The notes: a model not told the origin generated them from the letters alone. Positions 26,090 through 34,574 are shown, counted from the first letter of the stretch. The stretch is 64,000 nucleotides of DNA from BRH-c25 sp035627615 (GCA_035627615.1 DASPLL010000057.1:1-64000), one strand, 5' to 3'. A program made the numbers and translations.

Positions 26090-26497
26090 ATGAAATGTGT
26101 TGCAAATCCTAAAGAGCTGACACCTGATAGCACACTTAACAACGAAAAAGGTTTTACTGAAATGGAATTAACATGGCTTATTACTGATGATAAATTTCCT
26201 GTAACTTCATGTGCAGTAGGTTACACAAAGAAAAGTCCTGGTGGTGAACACCGTCTCCATTACCACACTAATGCGGAAGAATTGATAGTAATGCTGAAAG
26301 GACGCGCAATTGAGCGGATAGGGGATGAAGAGATTGAGATAAAAGCTGGGGATGTTATGTTTATCCCTAAGGGAGTTATACATTCGCATGTCGCCATGGA
26401 ACCTGTTGAAACTCTCTGTATATATTCAGGAGAGGGTGCTACAAGTTTTGAAAACACCGGCTATGTGCTGGTAGAGAATGCTTCTAAGAAGAAATGA
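26090..26497 (+). CDS. Single-domain cupin protein
   Basis: A 135-residue cupin. The first cupin motif gives the metal-ligand pattern in GEHRLHYHTNAEEL (His, His, Glu) and the second gives the late His in IPKGVIHSHV. It may be an isomerase, dioxygenase or sugar-binding enzyme of small size. It is related to both halves of the double cupin at 28555 (shared HRLH/HKLH...AEE block, long insertion before the first motif and a KTGY/NTGY tail). Start ATG 26090 is preceded by AAAAGGGGG. The stop codon lies 16 bases before the dehydrogenase gene. Confidence 0.85.
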   Translation: MKCVANPKELTPDSTLNNEKGFTEMELTWLITDDKFPVTSCAVGYTKKSPGGEHRLHYHTNAEELIVMLKGRAIERIGDEEIEIKAGDVMFIPKGVIHSHVAMEPVETLCIYSGEGATSFENTGYVLVENASKKK

Positions 26498-26513
26498 TAT
26501 AGAGGTGCATAAT

Positions 26514-27578
26514 ATGAGTGAATTTCTTGCCTCAGCGGTAATGAAAGTGAAGCCCGAGCCGGGCATTGAAATAGGCAGAATAAAAATTCCCCAACCGGGC
26601 TCAAGTGAAGTAATTATCAAGGTTAGAGCAGCTGGAATATGCGGCAGCGATATTCATATATACAAGTGGTCAGCGGGTTATGAATGGATGGAAAAACTTA
26701 TGCCTGTTGTTTTAGGACATGAGTTTGCCGGTGAGATAGTCCAACTGGGAGAAGGCGTTTCAACACTACATATTGGACAAAGGGTGGTATGTAAACATAT
26801 TGTACCATGTGGGAAGTGTAAAAGCTGTCTTTCGAACCGTTCTTATTTATGCCAGGTTTGCCGGCCACATGCTATAGGTTTACGCAGAAATGGTGGATTT
26901 GCCAACTATGTTGTAGTACCTGCTGTTAATTGTCTTGATTTACCAGATGATGTATCTTTTGAATTGGGGGCGCTGGTACAGCCTGTAGTACTCACTTCTA
27001 ATGCAGTGGAACGGTCAGGATTGACTATAGGGGATAAGGTTGTATTTATGGGACCTGGTCCCATTGGGTTACTTACCTTGGCTGCAGCTAAACTCTCAGG
27101 AGCTACGGAAATAGCGGTCATTGGGACAAAAGGCGACGAGGAACGCCTGCTGCTGGCAAAAAAACTGGGGGCTACCTGCCTGGTAAAAGCAGATGAAGAG
27201 GATCCTGTTGAGGCCATAAATAGATTTACCGGTGGAGAAGGAGCAGACTTAGTCTTTGAAGCTGCTGGTGTTGGAGCAGCAGTAGGTCAGGGCTTATTAA
27301 TGCTTAGACCGGGCGGAAAACTGGTCTCATTGGCGGTTCATCATTCTCCAGTACCCATAGATATCACAAAATTCAATAGGGCTGATTTAACCATGATAGG
27401 AATACATGAAGGACCTATTACCTGGGAACGGGGCCTCTCACTTGTAAGAGCCAATACCCAAGTATTTAGCAGCTTTATTTCTCGAAGATTTTCCTTGGAG
27501 GAAGCATTGGAAGCTTTTGAAATGGCTATCGATCGTAAGGTAGTAAAGGCAATGCTGATTCCAGGTGATGGCGACTAG
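26514..27578 (+). CDS. Zinc-dependent medium-chain alcohol/polyol dehydrogenase
   Basis: A 354-residue MDR enzyme of the sorbitol/threonine dehydrogenase type. Catalytic zinc ligands: Cys in AGICGSDIH and His-Glu in LGHEFAG. The structural zinc lobe has four cysteines in CGKCKSC plus the following Cys. The Rossmann motif is GPGPIGLL. It oxidises a secondary alcohol with NAD(P). The start at 26514 is chosen over an in-frame ATG at 26478 inside the cupin gene, because AGAGGTG precedes it and the family begins there. One of two such dehydrogenases in the island. Confidence 0.9.
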   Translation: MSEFLASAVMKVKPEPGIEIGRIKIPQPGSSEVIIKVRAAGICGSDIHIYKWSAGYEWMEKLMPVVLGHEFAGEIVQLGEGVSTLHIGQRVVCKHIVPCGKCKSCLSNRSYLCQVCRPHAIGLRRNGGFANYVVVPAVNCLDLPDDVSFELGALVQPVVLTSNAVERSGLTIGDKVVFMGPGPIGLLTLAAAKLSGATEIAVIGTKGDEERLLLAKKLGATCLVKADEEDPVEAINRFTGGEGADLVFEAAGVGAAVGQGLLMLRPGGKLVSLAVHHSPVPIDITKFNRADLTMIGIHEGPITWERGLSLVRANTQVFSSFISRRFSLEEALEAFEMAIDRKVVKAMLIPGDGD

Positions 27579-27607
27579 ACGGAAAGAACAGAGGAGGTTT
27601 GAGGCAT

Positions 27608-28534
27608 ATGAACTGGTTGGTTACCGGAGGGTCGGGATTTGTAGGCTCATATTTATTGAATGAGTTGAAATCACGGCCTGAACAATTTGTGGTGTTTGAT
27701 AAGAAGGCACGACCAGCTGACAGTGACATGAAAAATATTATATGGGAACAGGGTGATGTTACTGACAGGGAAGAACTACAAAGAATTGTGGGAAAATATA
27801 ACATTGACGGTATAATACACTTAGCTTTCATCCTGTTAAGCGAGACAAATAAGTCGCCATACACTTCTATAAGGGTAAATTGTGATGGAACAGTAAATGT
27901 ATTTGATGTAGCCGCAAGAAATGGCATTAAGAAAGTAATATGGGCTAGTTCTGTTCAAGCTTATGGAACCGAACAGTTTTATGGAGAAAAGGTATGGGTT
28001 GATGAGAAGGCTCCCAAAAGCCCGGAGACCATTTATGGCGCATGTAAGCTGTTTTGTGAAAGCATTGCACAGTTCTACAGAGAAAATATGCAGCTTAATG
28101 CAGTTGGACTGAGATTTTCTACAGTATTTGGATATGGCAGGGTATCGGGTTCCAACACTTATCTTTGTGATTTGATTGAAAAGGCTGCAGGTGGGGAGGA
28201 TGTCGTTTTTCCGCTGGGTGATCATCTGAACAATTTGCTTTATGTAAAGGATGCTGCCGGAGTTATTCTCAAGTGCATGGATATACCCCATTTCAAATCA
28301 GGGATATATAATATTTGCTCAGAAAGGATATACACAGGGTCTGAAATATACGCATTGGTTCAGGAATTATTACCGGAAGTAAAGGTATCATACGAACCAG
28401 GCAAAGCTGTGAACAAGGCTACTCCATATACAAGTCACGCACTTGCAGAAAGAGAACTTGATTTTACACCACAATATCCTTTAAGAGCAGCTATTAAAGA
28501 TTTCATCGATATATGCAAAAACAAATCCCGTTGA
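27608..28534 (+). CDS. NAD-dependent epimerase/dehydratase (extended SDR)
   Basis: A 308-residue extended SDR. The NAD motif TGGSGFVGSY is at the N-terminus, SSVQAYG supplies the catalytic Ser and YGACK the Tyr-x-x-x-Lys pair. Such enzymes epimerise, dehydrate or oxidise sugars and sugar acids; uronate dehydrogenases also belong here. Start ATG 27608 is 10 bases after GAGGAGG; the TTG at 27599 is too close. It ends 20 bases before the double cupin gene. Confidence 0.88.
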   Translation: MNWLVTGGSGFVGSYLLNELKSRPEQFVVFDKKARPADSDMKNIIWEQGDVTDREELQRIVGKYNIDGIIHLAFILLSETNKSPYTSIRVNCDGTVNVFDVAARNGIKKVIWASSVQAYGTEQFYGEKVWVDEKAPKSPETIYGACKLFCESIAQFYRENMQLNAVGLRFSTVFGYGRVSGSNTYLCDLIEKAAGGEDVVFPLGDHLNNLLYVKDAAGVILKCMDIPHFKSGIYNICSERIYTGSEIYALVQELLPEVKVSYEPGKAVNKATPYTSHALAERELDFTPQYPLRAAIKDFIDICKNKSR

Positions 28535-28554
28535 TAGTTTTAAGGAGGATAAAT

Positions 28555-29409
28555 ATGACAAGACCAATTGCAACGGATCCACAGGGAATACGTTATAAAA
28601 CAAGGGTCGAATATAGGGATCCAGATTCTAGCTTGCTGCCTGAAAACGGCTGGGACGGATTTAATATTAAATGGCTTATTGATGAACAATCTATGGGAGC
28701 TACATTGGGTTCTTTAGGGTATGCCTTTTTCCCTCCGGGTTCCCAGCATAAGCTTCATGTACATGAAGATGCGGAGGAATTAACAATATACCTGCGCGGA
28801 CGGGGAAAAAGAGTGTGCGGAGATCAGGTATGTGAGGTAGGAGCCGGGGATATTCTTTTTACACCGCGAGGGCAGGTTCATGGCATCACAAGCCTTGATC
28901 CCAATGAGCCTATTGAGTTATGGTGCTTTTATGCCGGAGCACCCAATGTAGAGAAAACCGGATATTCGCTTGCTGCCGAACCCGAGAATATTAAAAAAGC
29001 AGACAGTAGTTTCAAGCTTAGGACCAGGGTTGAGTTTAGAAAACCCGATCAAGGTCTCAAGGCTGAGGATGGCTGGGATGGATTTAATATGCGATGGCTT
29101 ATCGATGATAAAACCATGGGAGCAACTATAGGTTCACTTGGTTATGCTGTTTTTCCCCATGGTACACAACATAAACTGCACAAACATGATAATGCTGAAG
29201 AGTATACTGTTTACTTGAGAGGACGTGGGATTAGGGTATCCGGAGATCAGGAATATGAAGTAAAACCCGGAGATGTTGTTTTCACTCCGAGAGGTGTTGT
29301 ACATGGCTTGAAGAGCGTAGACCCCAATGAACCGATAGAGTTATGGTGCTTTTTTGCTGGTGCTCCCAGTATTGAAAAGACCGGTTACTCTGTTGTTTCC
29401 AATAAGTAA
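28555..29409 (+). CDS. Tandem double-cupin protein
   Basis: A 284-residue protein of two near-identical cupin halves (about 10-140 and 150-280). Each starts RTRVEFR-like, contains ENGWDGFN/EDGWDGFN, then a His-rich first motif (QHKLHVHEDAEE and QHKLHKHDNAEE) and a second motif with RGQVHG or RGVVHG, ending EKTGYS. Both halves keep all metal ligands, so both may be active; this looks like a recent internal duplication. It is homologous to the single cupin at 26090. AAGGAGG precedes the ATG at 28555. The exact reaction is unknown; a bicupin isomerase or decarboxylase is possible. Confidence 0.88.
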   Translation: MTRPIATDPQGIRYKTRVEYRDPDSSLLPENGWDGFNIKWLIDEQSMGATLGSLGYAFFPPGSQHKLHVHEDAEELTIYLRGRGKRVCGDQVCEVGAGDILFTPRGQVHGITSLDPNEPIELWCFYAGAPNVEKTGYSLAAEPENIKKADSSFKLRTRVEFRKPDQGLKAEDGWDGFNMRWLIDDKTMGATIGSLGYAVFPHGTQHKLHKHDNAEEYTVYLRGRGIRVSGDQEYEVKPGDVVFTPRGVVHGLKSVDPNEPIELWCFFAGAPSIEKTGYSVVSNK

Positions 29410-29444
29410 ACATGGTATTATTTCTAAAAATGTTGAATGGGCGG

Positions 29445-29474
29445 AATCTACCGATACAAAGCTATCGGTAGATT
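29445..29474 (+). terminator. Stem-loop after the double cupin gene
   Basis: A perfect 12-bp stem AATCTACCGATA / TATCGGTAGATT with a 6-base loop. No T tract follows. Probably a weak terminator or mRNA 3' stabiliser between the cupin and PPC-domain genes. Confidence 0.5.
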
Positions 29475-29530
29475 ATCGCTGATGCTAACATTCTACTACT
29501 ATTAACTATGATTTGCATGGAGGCGGTATG

Positions 29531-30013
29531 ATGTATAAACATTTAGCTTGGATGACTACGCTTACTGTCGGGAGGGTTATTCAGTTTAAAGTTAATATTG
29601 GTGCGAATATATTTGATGCTTTTCATGAGGTTATTGCTGAAAACAATCTCCACTACGGTATTGTAATTGGTAGTTGTGGTGCTCTGAAAAGCGCTGCTTT
29701 TCGTAATGTAAAAGAAGCACCTCAAAGCTATCCGATTGAAAAAAGCAATCTGGTAAGCTTTGAATGTAATCAGCCAATGGAGAGCACTTCACTTATCGGT
29801 TGGTTTTACCATAACGGCGAACAAGAGATGATTCATTTGCATTGTTCCGCAGCGCGGGACGAAGGCGGTGTACCGGCAATTTACGGCGGACATCTGGTTG
29901 ATGCCGTAGCCGGACCCAAAATGATCATAACTGTTCAGGAGCTAATTTGTGATAACTTGTATATAGGTTTTGATGAGCAATGCAAAAAAACTGACTTAAT
30001 AAGTCATTGCTAG
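29531..30013 (+). CDS. PPC (DUF296) domain protein
   Basis: A ~160-residue protein with the plant-and-prokaryote-conserved (PPC/DUF296) fold. Visible hallmarks are VIGSCGALKSAAFRN, the His pair in MIHLHCSAAR and the closing YGGHLVDAVAG; such proteins form trimers with a bound zinc. Bacterial members are often annotated as DNA-binding, but small-molecule roles are suspected. Two adjacent ATG codons (29528 and 29531) follow GGAGG; the second has the better spacing. Its place among catabolic enzymes favours a metabolic role. Confidence 0.75.
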   Translation: MYKHLAWMTTLTVGRVIQFKVNIGANIFDAFHEVIAENNLHYGIVIGSCGALKSAAFRNVKEAPQSYPIEKSNLVSFECNQPMESTSLIGWFYHNGEQEMIHLHCSAARDEGGVPAIYGGHLVDAVAGPKMIITVQELICDNLYIGFDEQCKKTDLISHC

Positions 30014-30054
30014 AAAACCATTTATCCGATACTTCTTAATTGGGGGTCTGGAGT

Positions 30055-30978
30055 TTGGGACAGTTATTTGCTTTAATGTTTGGTGCAAGCTGTGGCTTAG
30101 GTAATGTGTTTGCTTCAAAAGCCATGGAACACAAGGATATTGATAGATTTACAGGACTATATACTATTCTTTTTATTAATAACATATTTAATTTCACGAT
30201 ATTATTTATATACCTTATTCCTGGTCATAGTATAGATATAAACGTTTCAGGCCTTGTATTCTTTGGAATTGCAGGATTTCTTATCAGCTTTTTAAGCAGG
30301 GGAGCATTTTTTTCGGCTATTTCCTATATTGGAGTTTCAAGGGCTAGTATATTTAAAATAACTTCACCTATGTATGCAATTGTCGGAGGAATCGTAATAC
30401 TAGGTGAAGTCCTGAGCGGGAAAGCCTTGGTATTCACAACTATTGTTATTGCCGGTATATTATTCATTTCCCTTGAAACTATGAGCAGAGACCATTCAGA
30501 TAAAACTTCAGTCCTATATGTGGCCAGCAGCATTATTTCTATGCCGAAAAAAGGAATAGCATTAGGTCTATTATCCGGCTTTTTATTAGGAATTGGAAAT
30601 GTGTTTAGAAAGCTAGGCGTAACTTATGTTTCAAGCTCAATTATAGGTGCATGTGTGGGTTCTATGGCTGCTTTTTTTTCAATTGCAATATTTCAAATTA
30701 TTAAAGGAAAGGGAAATGAACTGTCGGAGGCTATAAAAAATATAAACCGAGATTACTTTTTATCCGGTATTTTTTCGAGTATCGCAATGTTTAGTATGTT
30801 TATATCACTGAAATACATATCTGTATCTTATGCAAATTCCATTACTACCTCAGAATCACTATTCACAATGTTATGGAGCATAATTATATTTGGCAAGAAG
30901 GAGATTTTGACAGTAAGAACATTTATTGGCGCTATTATTGTTATTACAGGTATTATTTTTCTTATGATATTCAAATAA
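30055..30978 (+). CDS. EamA/DMT family transporter
   Basis: A 307-residue membrane protein with ten hydrophobic segments in two homologous EamA halves (5+5), characteristic of drug/metabolite transporters. Each half ends with a glycine-rich helix (IVGGIVILGEVLSG and SLFTMLWSIIIFGKKE). It would export or import a metabolite. The start is proposed at TTG 30055 because the family starts with the GQLFAL-like helix and GGGGG lies 8 bases upstream; the TTG at 30040 is the alternative. Gene 42 bases after the PPC gene. Substrate unknown. Confidence 0.78.
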   Translation: MGQLFALMFGASCGLGNVFASKAMEHKDIDRFTGLYTILFINNIFNFTILFIYLIPGHSIDINVSGLVFFGIAGFLISFLSRGAFFSAISYIGVSRASIFKITSPMYAIVGGIVILGEVLSGKALVFTTIVIAGILFISLETMSRDHSDKTSVLYVASSIISMPKKGIALGLLSGFLLGIGNVFRKLGVTYVSSSIIGACVGSMAAFFSIAIFQIIKGKGNELSEAIKNINRDYFLSGIFSSIAMFSMFISLKYISVSYANSITTSESLFTMLWSIIIFGKKEILTVRTFIGAIIVITGIIFLMIFK

Positions 30979-31139
30979 TCCAATTAGAAAAACTATTTTT
31001 ATAAATTGAAAAATATATTGAATTGCATCAGATATAAAGGTTGGCATAGTGATAATCTTATCAATTACAACAAATTATTTTATGGGCATAAAATCATTAA
31101 AGTGACGTTTAAGTAATTATTAAGAAGGGGTGACCCAAT

Positions 31140-32168
31140 ATGAAAGCTAGTATATTAAGGGAAGCAAAGAAATTTGATATCATTGATGTTACACTCTCAG
31201 GGCTAAAACCGAATGAGGTGCTGGTAAAGGTTGATTGTGTAGGAATCTGCGGCACTGATGTTTCTGTTTATCGCGGGGACTATGCGGCTAAGGAGAATGT
31301 TGTATTAGGGCATGAGTATAATGGTACTGTAGCAGACATAGGAGATGAGGTCAGCAAGGTAAAAGCCGGTGATTATGTTGTCTCACAGGCAAGCTGGGGC
31401 TGCAATAAATGCCACTGGTGTTATAAAAGTATGCCTTCATACTGCGAAGCACCTAATATGCTGGGCAGGACTATAGATGGCTCCTTGGCGGAATATATAA
31501 TTGTGCCGGAAAATATATTGCTTAAAATCAGCAGAAATGTATCCTCAATAGAAGCTCAATCGGTAGTAGGAACTGCTACTGCATTAAGAGCATTGCATCG
31601 TTCGGAAGTAAAGCTGGGAGATAGTGTGCTGCTCATCGGACCGGGTTACAGTGGCTTGACTATGCTGCAGTTATGCAAACTGGCCGGTGCAAGAGATGTG
31701 GTCATGGTTGCAACAAGAGACTCCAGACTGGAATTAGCACAGGAGCTTGGGGTGGACTATACCGCAAACATAAAGCAGGATCAGGACTGGGAAAAGAAAC
31801 TTCTGAAAAGAACGGAAAACATCGGATTTGATGTTTGTATAGAGGCTTCCGGGACTGTGTCAGGTCTATTATCCTGTGTGAGACTGGTTAAAAAAGGAGG
31901 AAGAATTGTTCAGTTTGGGACTTCTTTCAATAAAATAGACGGATTACCTCAAAAAGAATTTTACAGTAAAGAAATTTCCATTGTTGGAACAAAGGGAGGA
32001 TACGAATTTTATCCGAAAGCAGTAAGTCTATTGGAACAAAAGAAGCTTAAGATTGAACCTATGATTACTCATAAGTTCCCATTGAGTGAAGTGTCCAGGG
32101 CATTTGAAATAATGGATCAAAGGCTGGAAAATGTTTTGAGGGCAGTTGTATTTTGCAATGAGTATTAA
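31140..32168 (+). CDS. Second zinc-dependent medium-chain dehydrogenase
   Basis: A 342-residue MDR enzyme. Catalytic Cys and Asp lie in GICGTDVSVY, His-Glu in LGHEYNG; the structural zinc lobe is degenerate (CNKCHWCYKSMPSYC keeps four Cys); Rossmann motif GPGYSGLTML. It shares fold but only modest similarity with the 26514 gene, so the two probably act on different steps. GAAGGGGTG precedes the ATG. The 161-base gap before it has no clear promoter; TTGGCATA at 31042 looks like half a sigma-54 site but has no -12 GC. Confidence 0.88.
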   Translation: MKASILREAKKFDIIDVTLSGLKPNEVLVKVDCVGICGTDVSVYRGDYAAKENVVLGHEYNGTVADIGDEVSKVKAGDYVVSQASWGCNKCHWCYKSMPSYCEAPNMLGRTIDGSLAEYIIVPENILLKISRNVSSIEAQSVVGTATALRALHRSEVKLGDSVLLIGPGYSGLTMLQLCKLAGARDVVMVATRDSRLELAQELGVDYTANIKQDQDWEKKLLKRTENIGFDVCIEASGTVSGLLSCVRLVKKGGRIVQFGTSFNKIDGLPQKEFYSKEISIVGTKGGYEFYPKAVSLLEQKKLKIEPMITHKFPLSEVSRAFEIMDQRLENVLRAVVFCNEY

Positions 32169-32258
32169 GTAGCATCTTTTTTATTGCAAGCATTTTGAGC
32201 TACAGCACAACATGATAGCCTGTTAAAGATTTAAATAAAATGAAAGAAGGTAATAAGA

Positions 32259-33206
32259 ATGAAAAAGATTTTAGTAACTAATGCATCTTTTGCAAAGTAC
32301 AGCATAAAAGCTCAAAAAATTCTTGAGGATTACGGATTAGGTATTGTCAGGCCAAAACAATCAGTAGTGAGTGAACATGAGCTTTTCGGTTGCCTGGATG
32401 ATGTTGTTGCTATTATTACTGGACTTGAACCAATAACCAGGAAAATAATCAAATCCGCACCGGGATTGAAGGTTATAGCAAAGCATGGGATAGGCGTCGA
32501 CAATATTGATATTAATTCTGCAAAAGAGCAAGGCGTTATTGTTTTGAATGCACCTGGGACTAACAGAGAAGCGGTTGCCGATCTGGTTTTCGGCTTAATG
32601 CTATCATTAGCCAGAAAGATTCCGAAATCTGACAGTCAGGTCCGGGCAGGGGAATGGCCGAAGGTTTTTGGACAAGCAGTCTGGGGTAAAACACTCGGAG
32701 TCATTGGCTTGGGAGTTATTGGGAAGAGTGTTGTACAGAGAGCCAAAGGGTTTAACATGAAAGTTCTAGCATTTGATAAATATTGGAGTAAAGAATATGC
32801 AGATGCTAATGGAGTTATTTATTCAGATATTGATGGAATACTCAAAGAATCTGATTTTGTCAGCCTTCATGTTCCACTAATGGAAGAGACCCGGAATCTC
32901 ATTGGAGCTGATCAGCTGAAGCTGATGAAACCCACAGCTTATCTGATAAATGCGGCAAGAGGCGGAGTTGTGGATGAGGCTGCCTTGTACAAAGCTTTAT
33001 CAGGAGGTAAGATTGCAGGTGCGGGGATAGATGTGTTTTCCAGTGAGCCGCCTGTAAAATCGCCGCTTTTGGAGCTGGAAAACGTTATTGTTACTCCTCA
33101 TATGGGAGGGTTCACAGATGGAGCTTTGAGCCTGACCAGTGAATTTGTGGCTCAAGCTGTTATTGATGCATTGGAAGGTAAGGAGCTTAAAAGCAGAATA
33201 GTATAG
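32259..33206 (+). CDS. D-isomer-specific 2-hydroxyacid dehydrogenase
   Basis: A 315-residue enzyme of the phosphoglycerate/glycerate dehydrogenase class. NAD motif GLGVIGKSV; catalytic Arg in NAARGG, Glu in SSEPP and His in TPHMGG are all present. It interconverts a D-2-hydroxyacid and a 2-oxoacid. It is shorter than serine-pathway SerA because the C-terminal ACT domain is absent, so it is more likely a catabolic hydroxyacid dehydrogenase. GAAGG precedes the ATG by 10 bases. It lies between a dehydrogenase and the aldol-type synthase, suggesting a chain that yields a 2-oxoacid. Confidence 0.9.
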   Translation: MKKILVTNASFAKYSIKAQKILEDYGLGIVRPKQSVVSEHELFGCLDDVVAIITGLEPITRKIIKSAPGLKVIAKHGIGVDNIDINSAKEQGVIVLNAPGTNREAVADLVFGLMLSLARKIPKSDSQVRAGEWPKVFGQAVWGKTLGVIGLGVIGKSVVQRAKGFNMKVLAFDKYWSKEYADANGVIYSDIDGILKESDFVSLHVPLMEETRNLIGADQLKLMKPTAYLINAARGGVVDEAALYKALSGGKIAGAGIDVFSSEPPVKSPLLELENVIVTPHMGGFTDGALSLTSEFVAQAVIDALEGKELKSRIV

Positions 33207-33240
33207 ATTTGATTAAAGCTAATATGTGAAAATTGTCGAT

Positions 33241-33262
33241 TTCTTCTATCATAGAAGTTTTT
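33241..33262 (+). terminator. Small terminator-like hairpin
   Basis: CTTCTA-TCA-TAGAAG followed by TTTTTAAT. A weak rho-independent terminator or attenuator between the hydroxyacid dehydrogenase and synthase genes. Confidence 0.5.
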
Positions 33263-33291
33263 AATATTTGAATTAAGAGAGGAAGTATAAT

Positions 33292-34479
33292 ATGAAAAGG
33301 GAAGGTTTTTGGCTCAGTAATTACAATGAAATGCCGGATGTGAAAAAACAGCTGAAAGGCATGAAAAAAATCAAGGTTTACGATACAACTCTCCGTGACG
33401 GCGAACAGAGTATCGGTGTGAGCATTAATGCACAGGACAAGCTCAGAATTGCCAAGAAGCTGGCGGAAGCCGGCGTAGACCGTATTGAAGCAGGCTTTGC
33501 AGCAAGCAGTGAAGAGGACAGAATTGCAGTAGCAAATATTGTGAAAGAAGTTAAGGGACCCGAAATCTGGGGCTTTGGCCGTTGTGTTGTGAACGATGTT
33601 AAAATAATTGTAGAAACTGGGGTAAAGCATACAGTATTGGAAACCTATACAAGCCCTCAGAAAATGAAGGCATGGGATGCTTCAGAAGAAGTAGTACTGA
33701 AGAGGATTCGTGATGCAGTAAGCGCTGCTAAACAGGAAAACCTCTATACAGCCTTTTTTGCTGTAGATGCTACCCGTGCCAATCCGGAGTTTCTCAGAAA
33801 AGCTTATCAGACTGCAGTAAAAGACTGTGGGGCAGATGAAATTGTACTTGTTGACACATTGGGAGTTGCTACACCGGAGGCTATGGCTTATTTAACGAAG
33901 CTGGTCAAGTCATGGGTAGATGTTCCTGTAGCAGTTCATTGCCATAATGACTTTGGTCTTGCAGTAGCCTGTACTTTGGGTTGCTTGAAAGAAGGTGCGG
34001 ATTCCGCACATGTTACCGTAAATGGTCTTGGTGAGAAGAGCGGCAACGCTGATATAGCCGAGCTCGCCATAGCGCTTCATGGCCTTTACGGTATTAAGAC
34101 CAATCTCAAGCTGGATAAACTGTATGGCTTAAGCAAGCTTGTTGAAGAAATAACCAAAGTTCCGGTATCACCAATGCGTCCTGTAGTCGGAGATATGGTC
34201 TTCACTCGGGAAAGCGGACTGGTAGTGGCGCAAATGCTGGCTTATCCTCCATCCGTCGAAGGTTATGCACCGGAGGTAGTCGGCAGGAAAAGAGATGTCT
34301 CCCTAGGCAAAAAGAGCGGTAAAAGATCTATCGAATATGCCCTTGAACAAATAAACATGGAACTGCCTGATGATAAAATTGATAGCCTGCTAGATGAAGT
34401 AAAAAAATTAAGCACACAGAAAAAGGGTGCGGTAAGCATCGAGGAATTCAGATATATGGCTTTGAGATATAAGGATTAG
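33292..34479 (+). CDS. Homocitrate/isopropylmalate synthase-like (HMGL family) enzyme
   Basis: A 395-residue TIM-barrel enzyme of the DRE-TIM family. The opening DTTLRDGEQS, the metal motif HCHNDFG and NGLGEKSGNADIAE are those of homocitrate/2-isopropylmalate/citramalate synthases, which condense acetyl-CoA with a 2-oxoacid. A shortened C-terminus lacks the LeuA regulatory domain (such enzymes usually have 500+ residues), as in homocitrate synthase. The first ~25 residues (REGFWLSNYNEMPDV) are extra. GAGAGGAAG precedes the ATG. Last gene of the island, 28 bases before the right repeat. Aldol cleavage instead of condensation is possible in a catabolic setting. Confidence 0.85.
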   Translation: MKREGFWLSNYNEMPDVKKQLKGMKKIKVYDTTLRDGEQSIGVSINAQDKLRIAKKLAEAGVDRIEAGFAASSEEDRIAVANIVKEVKGPEIWGFGRCVVNDVKIIVETGVKHTVLETYTSPQKMKAWDASEEVVLKRIRDAVSAAKQENLYTAFFAVDATRANPEFLRKAYQTAVKDCGADEIVLVDTLGVATPEAMAYLTKLVKSWVDVPVAVHCHNDFGLAVACTLGCLKEGADSAHVTVNGLGEKSGNADIAELAIALHGLYGIKTNLKLDKLYGLSKLVEEITKVPVSPMRPVVGDMVFTRESGLVVAQMLAYPPSVEGYAPEVVGRKRDVSLGKKSGKRSIEYALEQINMELPDDKIDSLLDEVKKLSTQKKGAVSIEEFRYMALRYKD

Positions 34480-34507
34480 AAAGGCCATAAACATCCTTGG
34501 CGTACGA

Positions 34508-34550
34508 TGCGGGTTCAAATCCCGCCTCGCGCACCAAATTGTCAAGATAA
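34508..34550 (+). repeat. Right attachment repeat (attR), tRNA-Leu 3' remnant
   Basis: 43 bp identical to 19092-19134: T arm, 3' acceptor strand and CCA of tRNA-Leu plus 14 bases. There is no 5' tRNA half here, so it is not a functional tRNA. It marks the right border of the island. Confidence 0.88.
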
Positions 34551-34574
34551 CCGGGTTTAACCCGGTTTTTTTTG
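34549..34574 (+). terminator. Probable original tRNA-Leu terminator
   Basis: AACCGGG / CCCGGTT stem followed by eight T. It directly follows the attR copy, as expected if it was the terminator of the tRNA gene before the island inserted. Confidence 0.85.

Larger units (their letters stand above)
19092..34550 (+). mobile_element. 15.4 kb catabolic genomic island in tRNA-Leu
   Basis: The segment is bounded by 43-bp direct repeats of the tRNA-Leu 3' end. It holds 13 protein genes, all on the plus strand: a sigma-54 activator, M24 hydrolase, TRAP-TAXI transporter (2 genes), single cupin, zinc dehydrogenase, SDR epimerase, double cupin, PPC-domain protein, EamA carrier, second zinc dehydrogenase, D-2-hydroxyacid dehydrogenase and a homocitrate-synthase-like enzyme. 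I see no integrase, relaxase or phage gene in it, so it is either a decayed island or one moved by an enzyme acting in trans. The heptad palindromic elements found on both sides of it are missing inside. Island identity is inferred from the repeats and gene content. Confidence 0.78.

Noticed and set aside
31042..31060. Second sigma-54 promoter before the dehydrogenase at 31140 (TTGGCATA)
   Set aside because: The -12 GC is absent at the required 10-base spacing.
34501..34536. Second tRNA-Leu gene
   Set aside because: Only the T arm, 3' acceptor strand and CCA are present; no 5' half, D arm or anticodon arm. It is the attR remnant.
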